Below, piece after piece: positions 22,890 to 36,129 of a stretch of DNA of 64,000 bases. The notes below the pieces were generated by a model that ran no database searches, had not been told where the DNA came from, and saw only the letters and a list, made by a program, of their open reading frames with translations. Made by a program: the position numbers and the translations under genes. Source of the DNA: Larimichthys crocea. Lineage: Eukaryota; Chordata; Actinopteri; Sciaenidae. Positions within the stretch are counted from its first letter, which is position 1. Every line of letters begins with the position of its first letter. The DNA lies in contig NC_040018.1 in the NCBI RefSeq assembly GCF_000972845.2, forward strand, positions 18,559,868 to 18,623,867. Direction: 5' to 3'.

Positions 22890-25800
22890 CAAGGAAATAG
22901 GTCTGGAGTATCCATCTAAGACAAGAAGGGATGATGAAAAATCCTGAGCTAGTAGAGTTTTATAGAAAGGTGGACACATCTCTAAGGGGGAGGGCATAAT
23001 TGTCTTCATAGAGAAGAATACGCCAACTTCTTACTGAGAATAAGAATCGTAAAACTTTGACTTGAAGAGAGATGGATGTGAGGAGGGATCACCTTACCAG
23101 TCAGACAGTCATCTGTTGCTTTCCTAGAAAACTTCACAGTGTCCTTAAAAGCACCGTGCTCAAATAACACTTTCTGTGTTTTTGTGTGTGCTTGTATTTG
23201 TGAGACAGAGAAATGTGAGCATATTTCTCTTTGTTTGTGTCCTTCTGTTGTTCCTGTTGTACAACATCACAGCCAGTTCTCAGTGTGTATGTACTGTATG
23301 CTTGTTCAGTGCACAGAGCATGTGAGCTTTCGTCTCTGCTGGTGTCAGGATCACCATGTGCTGTATCAACAGCTCATATCTCCATGCATGACCTCAAGCC
23401 CACAAAGGTACTTATAAAGGCATCTTACACCACAGTTAGCGACGCTGTTACATAATAGTCCCAGCATTAAGGGGCCTGTGAGTGGCTCTGTGGGCTCAGG
23501 CAACACCTCACCAGTTCCCCCGCCTACTTTAGATTTTATCTGACTCTAGTTAATCTTTAACTGAAGTTATCTGTTGCCATTATTTTGTTCGCCTGGTTAC
23601 TGTTGCTCTTTGTCAAGATTTGTTGGTCTGTATGTTAAAGTAGTATTCAGAGTTTTATATCATTTATAGTGTCACATGTTCAAAGACAGTGTTCCACGTC
23701 ACATTTACTTTAGATCCCCCATGTCCATTTTGCTACAAATGTAGGATTGATGCAGATATAAACCTCAAACTACATGTAAAATATATTTTCAAAGTATAGG
23801 AAAACATTTTTTACATGTACCTGTATTGTTCACAGTCTCTGGTTGAAGTTTGCCAGGACCTTCACTACAGCCTGTTGTATATTGTGATAAAAAATAACAC
23901 AGCGTGCTCTGTATATATAAAAGGATGACACTTTTATGATGCTCATAACACCTGGAATGTTACAACTACTGCACATTATATAAGGCGATTTGTCCTCTAG
24001 TCAGTCAGTGGCCACACTGATAGCATATGGTTTTGCCTATAGGTGAAGAAATGTCATTTTTTAGGGTCAGTTTATAAAACTGAATTATATGCAGCACTGT
24101 TATTCTTTTACTAAAACGTCATAAGGTAGATATTTGTTCCAGCATAATGTCAGACATTGTTGCGTGTGGGCTGCGTGTGGCTCAGGCAGCCTTCTGATTG
24201 GCTCATGCTGCCCATCCCCCAAAAAACACCCCCGTCTCCATGGTGATGAAATGAATGCATTATTGAATGCATTATTGACCACCGAGAGAGTTCCTGGGAG
24301 AGCAGGCTACCCCTGTCCCAGCAAACCACATTCCTCCTTCTTCTCTGTAACGCTCACATGTCCGACATGAGGTAACACAGGACATATCATATCAGTCACA
24401 CACACACACACACACAAACACACACGTACGTACATGTACATGCACACATACAGTTCAAGCATGCAGAGAGCAAATATTAACCCACCTACATAAACAAACA
24501 AAGTACATGGCCTCACATGTGTATGTATATGTATATTTCACTTCCTTCACACTTATCCACGATGCCCCTGTTGAATTCAAAGACCTGCCCAAGAAGAAAC
24601 TAGAACTCTCACTGACCAGCCATCTCATGAGAGGTCCAAAAATGTTTAATGCGGCACACTGCATATTCTTTTAATTGTGGTCTTTAATTATATCTTTTAA
24701 GTATGGCCCTAAGGGGATAATTTGACATTTACGAAACCTTTCTTGTGAAAACTTCATGAAAAGATTGATAGCTTAGCTCAACATGGGTAACAGCTAGCCT
24801 TTATTTTTTTGTACCAATTAAACAAAAGAGATATGACGTTTTGTTTAATTTTTAGAGGTGTTGGAAGGTGGGTTTTGTTACCTTTGAACAGAGCCAGGAT
24901 AGTTGTTTGCCCCTGTTTAGCCTCCATATGTGGTTTCCTGCAGCATCCACATACGAACCGAAGGTTCAAATCGAGGCCCCGGGGCTTTTGATACATCCCC
25001 TCTCTGTCCACTGTTCCTGTCTCTCTATACTGTTTCCAAATGAAGTTAAAACTTAAAAAAATATACACTGTATATATTTTTTCCAATATAATTCCATATA
25101 AAATCTCTATTAACCTATTTAATGTATTGTTAGGGCTTTGAATATTTTACTGCAAAACATTTGTACACCAAAGATCACCCTGCAGTGTGCAAACTAATCC
25201 AGTTCTTCTCTCTTTGTCACACCTCCACACAAACTTTTACATTCTGCAAATTCTCTTTCTAGCCTACTCTCCTATCTCTATAGGATCGTCTCCCTTTCCC
25301 CCCTCCCTCTCCCTCATAGTTGGCTACTTGCTGCTCCCTGATGAATGACTTAGTTCTTGGAAACCCCAACACGTGTTTCCTTGTTGCCTCTGCTGCTGGC
25401 TGGGGCTGATAGTGTGTGTGTGTTTATGTGTCCATCAACGACTATGACGAGACGTGTTCAGTCTACTTATGTTTCACATGTTGAGAAAGTTATTGTGTGT
25501 CTGTGTTGTATTACCTCTGTCTAAAAATGGTCTTGAATAACAAACAGGAGCTGGAACAGTTGGATGTGAGTGTAATTGAGGGGGGCTGCTTCTAAGAATC
25601 ATTGGGCAACAAAAAAGCCACGAGACTCCAGCCAGGAAAGACTCTGTGGGGAGAGAAACCTACGTGTTTGTTGTTCTAAAGTGAGAACTCTGTGTCCAGA
25701 CTTGACCTTACAAAACCTTACTATAATCTGATTATAGAAGTCAGGACCATACTGCATAATAACACTTAAGAAAACAGTAAAACAGTACAAGTTGTATAAT

Positions 25801-27768
25801 TAAAAATTTCTGCCAATGTCTGGTGGAAATCAAATATTTGTGTTTCTTTGTGTAGTAGCAATGTTTATAGCTATAATTTAGTAATTACCCAAAACATTAG
25901 GGGCACATCTTTTCTGATTGCATCAATGTTTGCATGTTAGTTCTTTTACACTATTTCTCTTTTACTGTCATGGTGCCTGTACAGTATCTCTGTCAATCTG
26001 CAGCTTACTTTGATTTCTCTGAAGGGCACATATAGATATAAACATATGACTGTTTAGGAGACTGATAATGCAACACATGTCATTACGTAGACTGCCAGTA
26101 AAATAACATGTCTGTTATTTTAATATGTGATATTTTCCTCTCAAAGGAATACATAGTTTAACAGTTTGGGCTTTCTTGCCAAGCGTTAGATGAGAGGATC
26201 GATACCAATTTCATATCAGTCATTTCAATCTGAAGCTGAAGCCAGCAGCCAGTTAACTTATTGCTTAGACATTAGAGTACTATACTTAAATGAATAATTT
26301 CTTTCCATCTGTGGGTTTAATGAGAAATGATACCACTCTTATGTCAGTAGGCCAAATAAGAAACTGCACCTCACTAGGAAACAGATGAAACAGTTACATT
26401 GGCTCTGTCTGCTAACAAACTACGTTTTTTTTAATGAATATAAAAACAGACGTGTAAAGAAATTGTTGTTTCATGGGGAATAATGTACCAGACTATGTCT
26501 TGGCCAGGAACAGTAACTTCCTGGAGTCTTGCCATCACTATGCCAGGCAACCAACTGAAGTTACTATTCATAGCCAAGAAACACTCTGTTGAGATCAACT
26601 GGAACTTCCTCATCAGAGAAATAAATCTAATTTTACATGTGTTACATTTTGTTTAAAAACCTGTAAACCTGTAAACTATAAGTGTAATCCACATTTGGAG
26701 ATCAAAAAGTGCTAAGAATAATGAACACACCAACAATGTCTTGGTCTGCCTCAGTGTGTCAGGGCAGGTGGATAGATTTACATTTTGAAAACGGAGACAC
26801 AGTCAGTACATTGCACAACTACAGATGCCTTTGAGCCATCTGAATGTCACTGCTATTTATGTCTGTCTTTGCGCCACATATTAGATTTGTGTTTCTTTAG
26901 AATAAGAACAAGATCTTGTTCTCTCAGTTATACACAGGAAACAAATGTGTGCCCAAATATATCCTGTTCTGCATATGCTTTTTAAGATTTAGCCAACTCT
27001 GTGGGACCTTAGATTGTCATATTTGTCTTCTGAAGACTGCTACTTTGTGACTCTGTGACTGTTGTGTAGTATTCTGCTCGCAGTTAAAAAAGGTAAAAAA
27101 AAAAAAAAACATTTGCGGCATCAGTTAGGCTACTCTCTCTGCCGAAGCAATTTACTTTCAGTGTACCTACTCAAACCAGCTACAGCATCAGAGAAGAAAA
27201 CTATTTTTAGGTACCCCATTCTAATAAGGCACTGTTTACAGCTTGAATAACTTTAGCAACTGTTAAAATGACAATAAATTACTGAAATTGCATAACAGAT
27301 CAAATATAAGTCTTTAGTAAGAGGTAGGTTGTGTAAAATCTCTCTAACTTTTGAGTAGCTTAAACAATATCCAAGTCATTAATAAGTTATGAGTTAAGGG
27401 TTTCTCACTTTCCAATAAATCAATAGCCAAAATTGATAAAATAATAAACAAGTGTCTAGAGTTAATAAATTGAAATTTGGTCCAGATGTCCTTTCCCAGA
27501 GGTCGGAGGTCAAATGGTCTATTGGAGAGGTTTTCCTGATTAATTAAAGCTAAACTACATGTAATAATAATAGTTAGAATAACATGGCAACCCAAAAATA
27601 TGTATTTAAACGGGGTTAATTTTAAAAGTATCAGTCAATGATTTATTAACCATTAATAAAGCATTCAACAATTTTACACAAGATTTAAACAAAAAAAAAA
27701 TTGGGATGACATCACAATAATATTATCATAAATAAAACTTTTAGAGGGAAATTTCAGTCAACATTGTG

Positions 27769-27857
27769 TGACGTCAGGGGTGGCTCAGCCAATCGGCTCG
27801 CTGTTTATCTGCAGTCCGATGGAGGTGGGAGGAAACATTTTAACAGTGGTTTAAATA
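27769..27857 (+). promoter_or_regulatory. lpin1: lpin1 core promoter: CRE, CCAAT, TATA-like
   Basis: Ordered motifs: a full palindromic CRE TGACGTCA (27769-27776), a CCAAT box (27789-27793) within GCCAATCGGC, and a TTTAAATA box (27850-27857) about 170 nt before the first donor. Mammalian LPIN1 is known to respond to fasting, cAMP/CREB and SREBP with NF-Y. The motif set fits, but the start site is inferred. Confidence 0.65.
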
Positions 27858-27879
27858 CCGAAGCAGCCTCGAGCAGAAG

Positions 27880-28025
27880 ATCTAAGATCAGCTGTGAGGA
27901 AAGCGCCACCGACAATGTCTGACTTTAGGACTGACATGTGACGGAATAAAACTGCAGAGGACGTTTGTTGGAAAATTTGGATGGCGGAAAAAACCACGGA
28001 GCAAAGAGCGAGATAAATAAATAAT
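27880..28025 (+). other. lpin1: lpin1 non-coding exon 1
   Basis: Sequence between the TATA-like box and a consensus donor (AATAAT then GTAAGT at 28026). It has no usable start codon context leading to the lipin frame. The next exon begins at 31090 and carries the ATG. The 5' edge is a guess of about 25-30 nt past the TATA-like box. Confidence 0.55.
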
Positions 28026-28851
28026 GTAAGTAGGCTTGCTGGACTGTACAGTAACATGTCGTCAGCGAAATATGAAATACAATAGCAGTGTCTTCATTCT
28101 ATGTAAAGGCTGCTCGGTGTGTGCTTGGACGTCTGCCTTCGTCCGTTTGAATGGAGGCTGAGCTGCGGTGCAGACTGCAGAGCCTCACCCCGTGTGCAGA
28201 TGTTTACATGCCGCCTCACAGGCCACACACATGATACTACGATCAAATTATCCACCTCATGTTTTATTCTTCGACACAGAAGCAACACAATTACCTTTGC
28301 TTCTATTTATGTCGCCTGTTTAGTAAGGTCATGCATAATTAAAACAAACATACAAATATATATATATATACATATTGCAATACAGTTATCTCTGTCTGTT
28401 CTTGTTGCCATTTATCCGTAACAGCAATCTGTCAGACTGCTGTTCCAGTCACATTCAATTGATTTAATTAGATAATCATCATGTGTCTGAATCCCTCATC
28501 CTCTTTGGCTGCCTCTGTTTATGTTTCCTAACTCCTGTCTGGGCTTTAGTGAGAGTGAGGTTTCATGCTGACCAACTTTTAACAAAGCAGCAGTTTGTGG
28601 GGTTTGATGATCCAGACTATGAACCTGGATCAGGAATGACAGCTCTTATTTAGACAAAGGTCCATTTAATGTGCTGTTGTTTATTTAGCAAAACAATACA
28701 GCAGTTACATTGAATGACAGCAACTTATCCTATGAGTTGTCTCGTGATTGGTTATTACATAATGGGGGAGCATTGTGATTGGCTGTTAAACCGAGATTTC
28801 CTGGAAGAGTGGGCAAGACTTTGCTTGTATGTGTCTGAGAGAGAAAGAGAG

Positions 28852-28853
<2 letters not shown>

Positions 28854-28913
<60 letters not shown>
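28854..28913. repeat. (GT)n microsatellite
   Basis: About 30 uninterrupted GT units in lpin1 intron 1. Confidence 0.95.
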
Positions 28914-28916
<3 letters not shown>

Positions 28917-29762
28917 TGTCCCAACTGTTTGCACGTGGGTCTGTGTTGACAGTGATATCAGGCCTGTGGCATGTCCATGAATGAGCGCATGTGCAGGTGT
29001 GAATAAAAGGACAAGCAAGAGAAAGGAGATACTTATGCAATGATTATCAACAGTCCCACTCCCAGTGTGTTGAGCAATACGAGTTTAAAGGGTCAAGTGA
29101 GAATCAAAATAACATAACTCCTATCTGTTCACACAGATTTTTTTTTTACTTGCTCAGATTTGTAGATATAGCCTACTGTAGGTCTAATGTTTCTCCACCA
29201 CCCCACATAATGGAGGCCAATGGCTTCTTTTGTCATTTTCAGACATTCAGCGGTTCGATTCCACAAGCAGTGTCTTGTCTTAAACAAAGTGTTTGTCTTA
29301 CTTTGGAGAATCCACAAACCTTACTGTGGTCAGTTTGTAATGTGAAGTAAAACTAGAAAGAAATTTTGCTTAAGTTAGTAAATATGTTTCTTGTTATTTG
29401 GATGAACTGACCCATATAGTCCAAAACGTTATTTTTAAGCTTGTTTTTGTATTCATGTCTTTATTTTTATAAATACATCCAAATTGAATCTGATGATATA
29501 TAAGCAGAGACACCACAAGGATCAGTCTGCACACAGCGTATTCACCATTTAATGACTACGGTATTGTGTAGCTATAACGGGCATTTGAGTGACTGACGTG
29601 GGTCTGATGCACAACAGAATAATGCTCGGTCATTAGAGCAGAAGAGCCCCAATCTGTGATTCACAGTAATTGGTGGTGTTAACAAATCATCCTCGTCATA
29701 AGAATGTTCTTATACGGTCAGCCAAAATATTGAGCCATCTGTCCTCTAGGCATGCTATAACA

Positions 29763-29763
<1 letters not shown>

Positions 29764-29805
<42 letters not shown>
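29764..29805. repeat. (GT)n microsatellite
   Basis: About 20 GT units in lpin1 intron 1. Confidence 0.95.
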
Positions 29806-29809
<4 letters not shown>

Positions 29810-30220
29810 CGTGCATTGATAGCGGATGCCAGTATCTGAGTCAGCACAAGCAGGTGGCAGGTGGAGCGACAGTTCATTATACAGATAAGATAATGATCTC
29901 ACATATTTTGTGTATGTGTACATTTATCATTTTTGCAGTGAGAAACGTGTTGTAGTGTCATTTCTTTCTTTTTCCTTTTTTCTCTCACCCTCTTATTGAA
30001 TTCTTACTATTGCTTTTTAATATGCATTTAGGACTTTTAAATGTAATTTGCAGTCCTTGTCCCTGATTAGGCTTTTAAGGGATAAAACCACATCACGACA
30101 CTCTAATCCAACCATAGACAAACAACTACAACAACAACCGAGAACAATTAAACTCTTTCATCCTCTCTCAGCCCCTCTCCTCATGTCCTCTTTTCTTCTC
30201 ATTATCTTCTATAATCAGTT

Positions 30221-30223
30221 TTT

Positions 30224-30311
<88 letters not shown>

Positions 30312-30313
30312 TT
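30221..30313. repeat. (TTTC)n tetranucleotide repeat
   Basis: About 22 TTTC/CTTT units, a long pure pyrimidine run on the coding strand, about 780 nt before the acceptor of the lpin1 start exon. Confidence 0.95.
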
Positions 30314-31089
30314 TAGTTTTTAAATTGTAATAATTGTAATAAAAAATAGAATAAAATAACTTATCTATTTACAAGACTAAACAATGATGTTGATTTCTCC
30401 TGGACACTGAATGTATTTAACATAACATAACACTTTTCTCTCTCTGGCGCTACTCGAATCAACAACCAGCCATCTTGCAGCCCAGTGAATGCATTTCCCT
30501 GTTTGTGTTTCTCTCTCAGGCCATGTTTGGCATTCTAGACAGAGAGTATTTGAGGCCGTGGATCAGAGACACTGGCACAGCATCACATGATTACCCTTCT
30601 CCCTGATGGGGTGTATTTGCATTACAGAGAGGCACTTTTGAGTTTTTCTATTGTGATTTTTGTTGAATGTTTTCACATCCATGCACCCACACACCAAGCA
30701 CAATCATAAACATAGCAGCTATGTCACAAGGGTAGAGAATGTGAAAGCTGTCATTGTTTACGGTTTCAGCAACCTGCCAAATGTCTGAGATTGCAAGCAT
30801 GGCTGGCCTGTGTGGGCAGTAATTGGACTCATAAGTGGATCAATAATGTACTTTAATGTGGCAGGATGACAGGCCTGGTGGTTACACAACATCTCATCCG
30901 TCACAAGTTTGATCTTGACAGCCATTAGGTCCATTAAAGGTCATCTGTCCTGCCAATGCAACACGTTAAATGCCTGAAATGTAAATGAAATCTCATTCAA
31001 AATTAAGGATAGAAGAGATACATCTTTGTAGAAAAGAAATCAATACAAAAAAGTCTCCCTCCCCTCTCTCTTTCCCTGTGTGTCTCCAG

Positions 31090-31583
31090 TTACAGACCAT
31101 GAACTATGTGGGTCAGTTGGCGGGCCAGGTGTTTGTGCAGGTCAAGGAGCTGTACAGAGGACTCAACCCTGCAACCCTGTCTGGATGCATAGATGTCATC
31201 GTAGTGCGGCAGCCTGATGGCTCCCTGCAGTGCTCCCCCTTTCACGTCCGCTTCGGCAAGATGGGTGTGCTGCGGTCCCGTGAGAAAGTGGTGAGATTAT
31301 AGGGTGCTTTATCATCTGCATGCACACTGTAGTTTTGTGAACAGGTAATTTGAAAGCTTGTAGTCACTCATACTCTGACAACAGTAATACAAGCAAAATA
31401 AAGAATTAAGAAAGGATAAGACAAGTTTTAATAATCAGTGGGTGAAGAAGTATTCAGGTCTTTTACTTTCTTTATTCTGTTGTGCAGGTGGATATAGAGA
31501 TTAATGGAGAGCCAGTGAGCTTACACATGAAGCTGGGAGAGAATGGAGAGGCCTTCTTCGTCAAAGAGACTGAGAACACCCTG
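31090..31583 (+). other. lpin1: lpin1 N-LIP domain exons
   Basis: Two exons encode residues 1-96, the conserved N-terminal lipin domain, including [32 protein letters not shown] and [13 protein letters not shown]. The start codon follows AG|TTACAGACC, and the reading frame from this ATG runs through the whole gene. Confidence 0.85.
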
Positions 31584-34500
31584 GTGAGTAATGGTTGACA
31601 GAGTCATTACTCTGAGACACAAATATAGGACGGAACAAAACATACCAGCACAAAGGTCGTACAGCCTGAACTAAAATGCAGTGCTTGAAATAGACTGGTA
31701 TTCATTCAATTCTTGGCTTCTTGCACTGTGATAGCTCAAACTAATGTTGCCACTTAGTGATGTATCTGTAGATACAAGTCGTTGTTTTTTAATCATCAGG
31801 CTTAGGTTATAGAGTTTTCCTGCCCAGACAAGCCCAAAAGAGGCAGACATTTGCTTTGCCTTCATATGAGAGAAGACAGCTGCTGAAGGAGCTTTCAAAA
31901 TCTTCAACAGCTTGTCATCATACCATACCAAACCAGTGTGAAGCTTATGCATAAAAAAAACAGAATGATGTTAAGGAAAAAAGTTTTTTATATGAATTCA
32001 ATGAGTGCAAAATCAGTGCCACAATCAGAATTATGAATGCAATAATAAAATCATCTATAACATTTCTAGTCCAATCATGTAAAAGATATTAGTAATTTAA
32101 GTGGCAACTGGTTCTGTGCTAAACCATGTTTTTTTTCCAGAAACAACAGGCTTTTAGTAAACCAAACAAATAAGCCTTACTGATTACTGATGCCTACAGT
32201 GTGAGTGCATCTTTAGAAAACTAACTCCATTCTACTTCCTGCTATGCAGTACAGCAAGACAAGCAAACATTAACAAGTATAAACTATGAGGACCAGGGAG
32301 GAAGAATATGGATGGTATGGAAAAGGATGACCTTACCATCAAACATGACACATGGACAAAGGAATTCTATTTTGAATGCAAAACAATCTGCTTGTCTGAG
32401 ATTATGTTTGTACAAAATCAGAAAAAGAACTGAGCCTATAAGTTGAAATATAAGATGCACAACAAGAAGGAACAAGAGCTCTTGTCCCCTTGTGGCATCC
32501 TGTTGGCCCGCATGACTTTAGCTTCCTGGAAATAAACCATCAGGACGGACAAAAAGCATAAACAGATACTGGTTAACTGATTTCATAACACATAATTGTG
32601 AAAAAACAAATCTTATTTTCTCTGTCTGACAATTGAGCTACACTATCTCATCTATTTTATATACAGTCTTTATATGCATTGCCAATAGTAACAGATGTAG
32701 TCACAGATGCTTGGTGATCTTTCCATCCCCTGTTTTATTCATGTCCATGTGATCTACACTGTTGGTATCACCACTGGAGGTCAGGGTTCAGTTCTCAGTA
32801 GGGACACACAGGCTAAAAATGTATGCACTTACAGCACCAGAAAACATTTTGAATAAGCATCCTCCACGTGAGTTACTGCATGTGCCATTAGATATGTACC
32901 CAAAAGGATAGAAAAAGGAACAGTGAAGTGCCCAATATATTAAACTTAAATAATCCAGTGCAGTATAAAGCAGATAGCACTCATCCTACAACTTTATCGT
33001 GGCCCATGACAACATGAAAAACATGTTGGCTAAGATTTGAAAAAGGAACTTGGCAAACATCCAATTCATGTCAGAGCCTTTGGCTACTGTTTTGCTCCAA
33101 TCTGCTGAAGCCTGTTAAATGAGCATCGTTTGGAATTTGAGTAATTGTTTAAAACAAAACAAAAGTCATGTAGCCATACTAGATCATCTTGCATGGAGGA
33201 ATGTGCAGCACAAATCCAAATATATATCTGGTCTGGGGACATTTCCTTTTGTTTTGACAAATGATTCTGCAAAGAAAAAGGCAAGGATTCATGGGAAACT
33301 GGGGGGTGGGGGATTGGTGGTGGATGGTTTGAGGAGGAGCACTCTTCTGAAGGAAAGAGGTTTGAGTAGTGAGTGTGATGAGAGTTGGCTGTGTCCCCAA
33401 GTCAGAAATTAAAAGTAATATGTTGTAATCTGAGAAGATCCAATTCCTAATGTGAAGGATTACACTGGTCTAACTCTGCTTTCAGGGCCTCTGTTATAAA
33501 TTGTGAATACTGTCAGGCCACTGTCAGTGCCACAAGTGCTCTTTAGGAGTGGGTCCTGCAAGAACATTGTAATGGTTCAGTCCTTAACGGACAGGAAAAT
33601 AAATAATGACTGTCACACTGTTTGGGCCTCGTGTCAAATCTTCTAGTTGGATATAACTCTCCCTCAGCAGAGTGGAAAACCACCAGAGGGCTATTTTTAG
33701 CTCAAGCAAAAGCAGGCTGTCACTGAGCCATGCATGGTCTAAACTGTCAGGGAGAAAGACAAGACGGTCGGACAGAAGTACAAATAGTGAAAGATGAGCG
33801 GGACAAACAAGACAGAGATAGGCAGGCATCACATACAACATAGTGTACAGTGGTAAAGTGCAGTGGGTCTTCCACACAAACATGCACAGGAACACTGTGA
33901 AATATGGAAGCTTGAGGATTGTTTCAAAAGATTTATTTTCCATTATTGTTTCTGTTGAGTCTTTTAGTGACAGTTAAGGTAAAGTTATCATCTCACTGAT
34001 CCAAATGGAAAAAGATCAACAACATTTATTAAGAAACAATTTGGCACAGAGCCCAGTCTCTTGTGCCTCTCCTACCTAACCAACCGTTTTCTCTTTTCCT
34101 TTCTGTTCCTCAGGGTGTAAAGTTACATTTGAGGATTTGTTGGGGCTTGTGCATTGGCAAATAGATACCATGCATGAAACAATAACTGTGTGTTCTCTAG
34201 CAGAAATTAATCTTCAGGCTAGAACTAAATCAGGAATTTCTGAATACCAGTGGTAAAACTATAACCCACATGATGTAAATTGTCTTGCTACGTTGGTGTA
34301 ATTGTTTTCATTAAATTTGTTTTCATCTTAGTGTGAAACATTTCAGAGATTTAAAAAATGATGTGTGCAATGTCATCTCACCAATAAATCCAGTTACTGC
34401 ATCGTACCATCTAGTTTTTGCAGTGTACAAACAAATTCTGTATTGCTGCTCTGCAGGTAGTCCACCTGAAAACAAATTTCATGTATGTCTCATATTGGAG

Positions 34501-36057
34501 ATTCAGTTTTGTGCAGAAAACTGTATTAATTGAAATAATTCTGAGATGAAAAGTTATGTTAATAGACTGCAATCATCATCAGAAACAGTTAAATGAATTA
34601 AAAGCGGTTTTGGGTTGGATGTTTCTAAAAGGCTCAAGCTCTGAGCGGATGAGCTGTGACCTGGCATAGTGCACATCCTGACCACTGTCCCTTTTCCTCT
34701 TCCGACAAAGTGAATTGGGTCGCGTTGAACTGTGTTTTGACACGTGCACTGCGAGGCATGTGTTAGTCTGCGCTGTTCAGTTCATATCTTTATCTTTCTC
34801 ACTCTGCCTTCGCGTCCCTCTATTTCTCTTTCTGGCATGACTGTTGCAGTGAATCTGTGTGATTTTGCTAATCTAAGCTGAAATCCAAATTCCCATCAGA
34901 TTATGTAGATCTGCATCTCATCACGCAGTAACACTAATTTTTTACTTTGTAATTCTGTGATTGTGTTGTATAACACATACACAACAGTATGCATATCAAA
35001 TATTTTTGCCAAGCTAGCCATTTGTTGGTCGGTCGACCACTGAAATATCTCTGTATTTTTAACTATTACATGGATTTGATATTTCATACATTCCTTGTCC
35101 TAAATAATTAGCATGCTAAGATGCTGAACTAAAATGATGAACATGGTACAACATATACCTGCTTAGCATGTCAGCACATTAGCATTTAGCACCTTTGTCT
35201 GTCAGTTCACCACTTTGAGATTTAAAATATCTCAACATAGATTTGGCACATTCATTCATAAGCCTAATGGGTTTTGTGATACCCTAACCTGTTGTCTAAC
35301 AGGTCAAATGTGTCACTTATTCAGTATAATCATCATAATCATTGTCTAGGTGGATGGATACTTTATAACCAAATACCGGTACCTGGAAAACTAATGACAT
35401 TCCCATCAGCCTCAGTTAATTAAGTGCTAATTAACAAATGTTATAGAAAGATGTTGAGCTAAGATGGTAAACGTTAAGCTTGATAAGCATATTTTAGCAT
35501 TCGATGACCTGATCATGTCCTGGTCCTTCGTTCGCAGGAAATAGTTCCGTCCTACCTTGCGACATCACCCATCATGTCAACAGGGGAGGAGTTAATGGAG
35601 TCCCAGCTGGGCAGGGGCAGTTCTCGTCATCATGGTAGGCTCTGTGGAAAAAACAACATTTTGGAATTTGTGAAAATGTGTGTGTGCTTTTTTAGCAGAT
35701 TTTTTTGTTACTCTGTCTCATCACATAGACACCATGCCCTGCAGCTCACTTCCTATCCAGAGCTTCGGGCCACAGCAAAGTGATGGTGGGATGACCAAGA
35801 AGAGGAGGAAGAGGAGGAGGAAGGCAAGGCCAGAGGCAGGCGGAGGAGGAGGAGGAGGAGGGAGGAGAGAAGAGAGTGGGGAAGAGTTCTCAGAGGATGA
35901 GGACATGTTTACAATTGACTTGAGCTCGGATGAGGAAAGAGACGATGACGGCAGCAGGTGTGTGTGTGTCTATGATTTTTTTTGTGTTCAATATTTATGA
36001 GCTTACATACAGCTTATGGGTGTTTGAAAAGGCCATCCCTTTATGAGTATGTGCGTT

Positions 36058-36129
<72 letters not shown>

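Larger units (their letters stand above)
21511..27760. other. greb1-lpin1 spacer
   Basis: No gene supported. Contents noticed: a possible decayed coding fragment at 22190-22557, a (CAG)7 run at 22869-22889, a short element with an inverted CCAAT and an RFX-like motif at 24200-24275, and a CA repeat at 24397-24423. In mammals NTSR2 sits in this interval; no seven-transmembrane exon is visible here on either strand. Confidence 0.6.

Noticed and set aside
28730..29040. Thr-His repeat proteins
   Set aside because: Readings of a (GT)n microsatellite.
29252..29262. GGTTCGATTCC, a perfect tRNA B-box word
   Set aside because: No A box, acceptor stem or cloverleaf could be found in the surrounding 80 nt.
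30048..30323. open frame ending in Phe-Leu-Ser repeats
   Set aside because: Reading of the (TTTC)n repeat.
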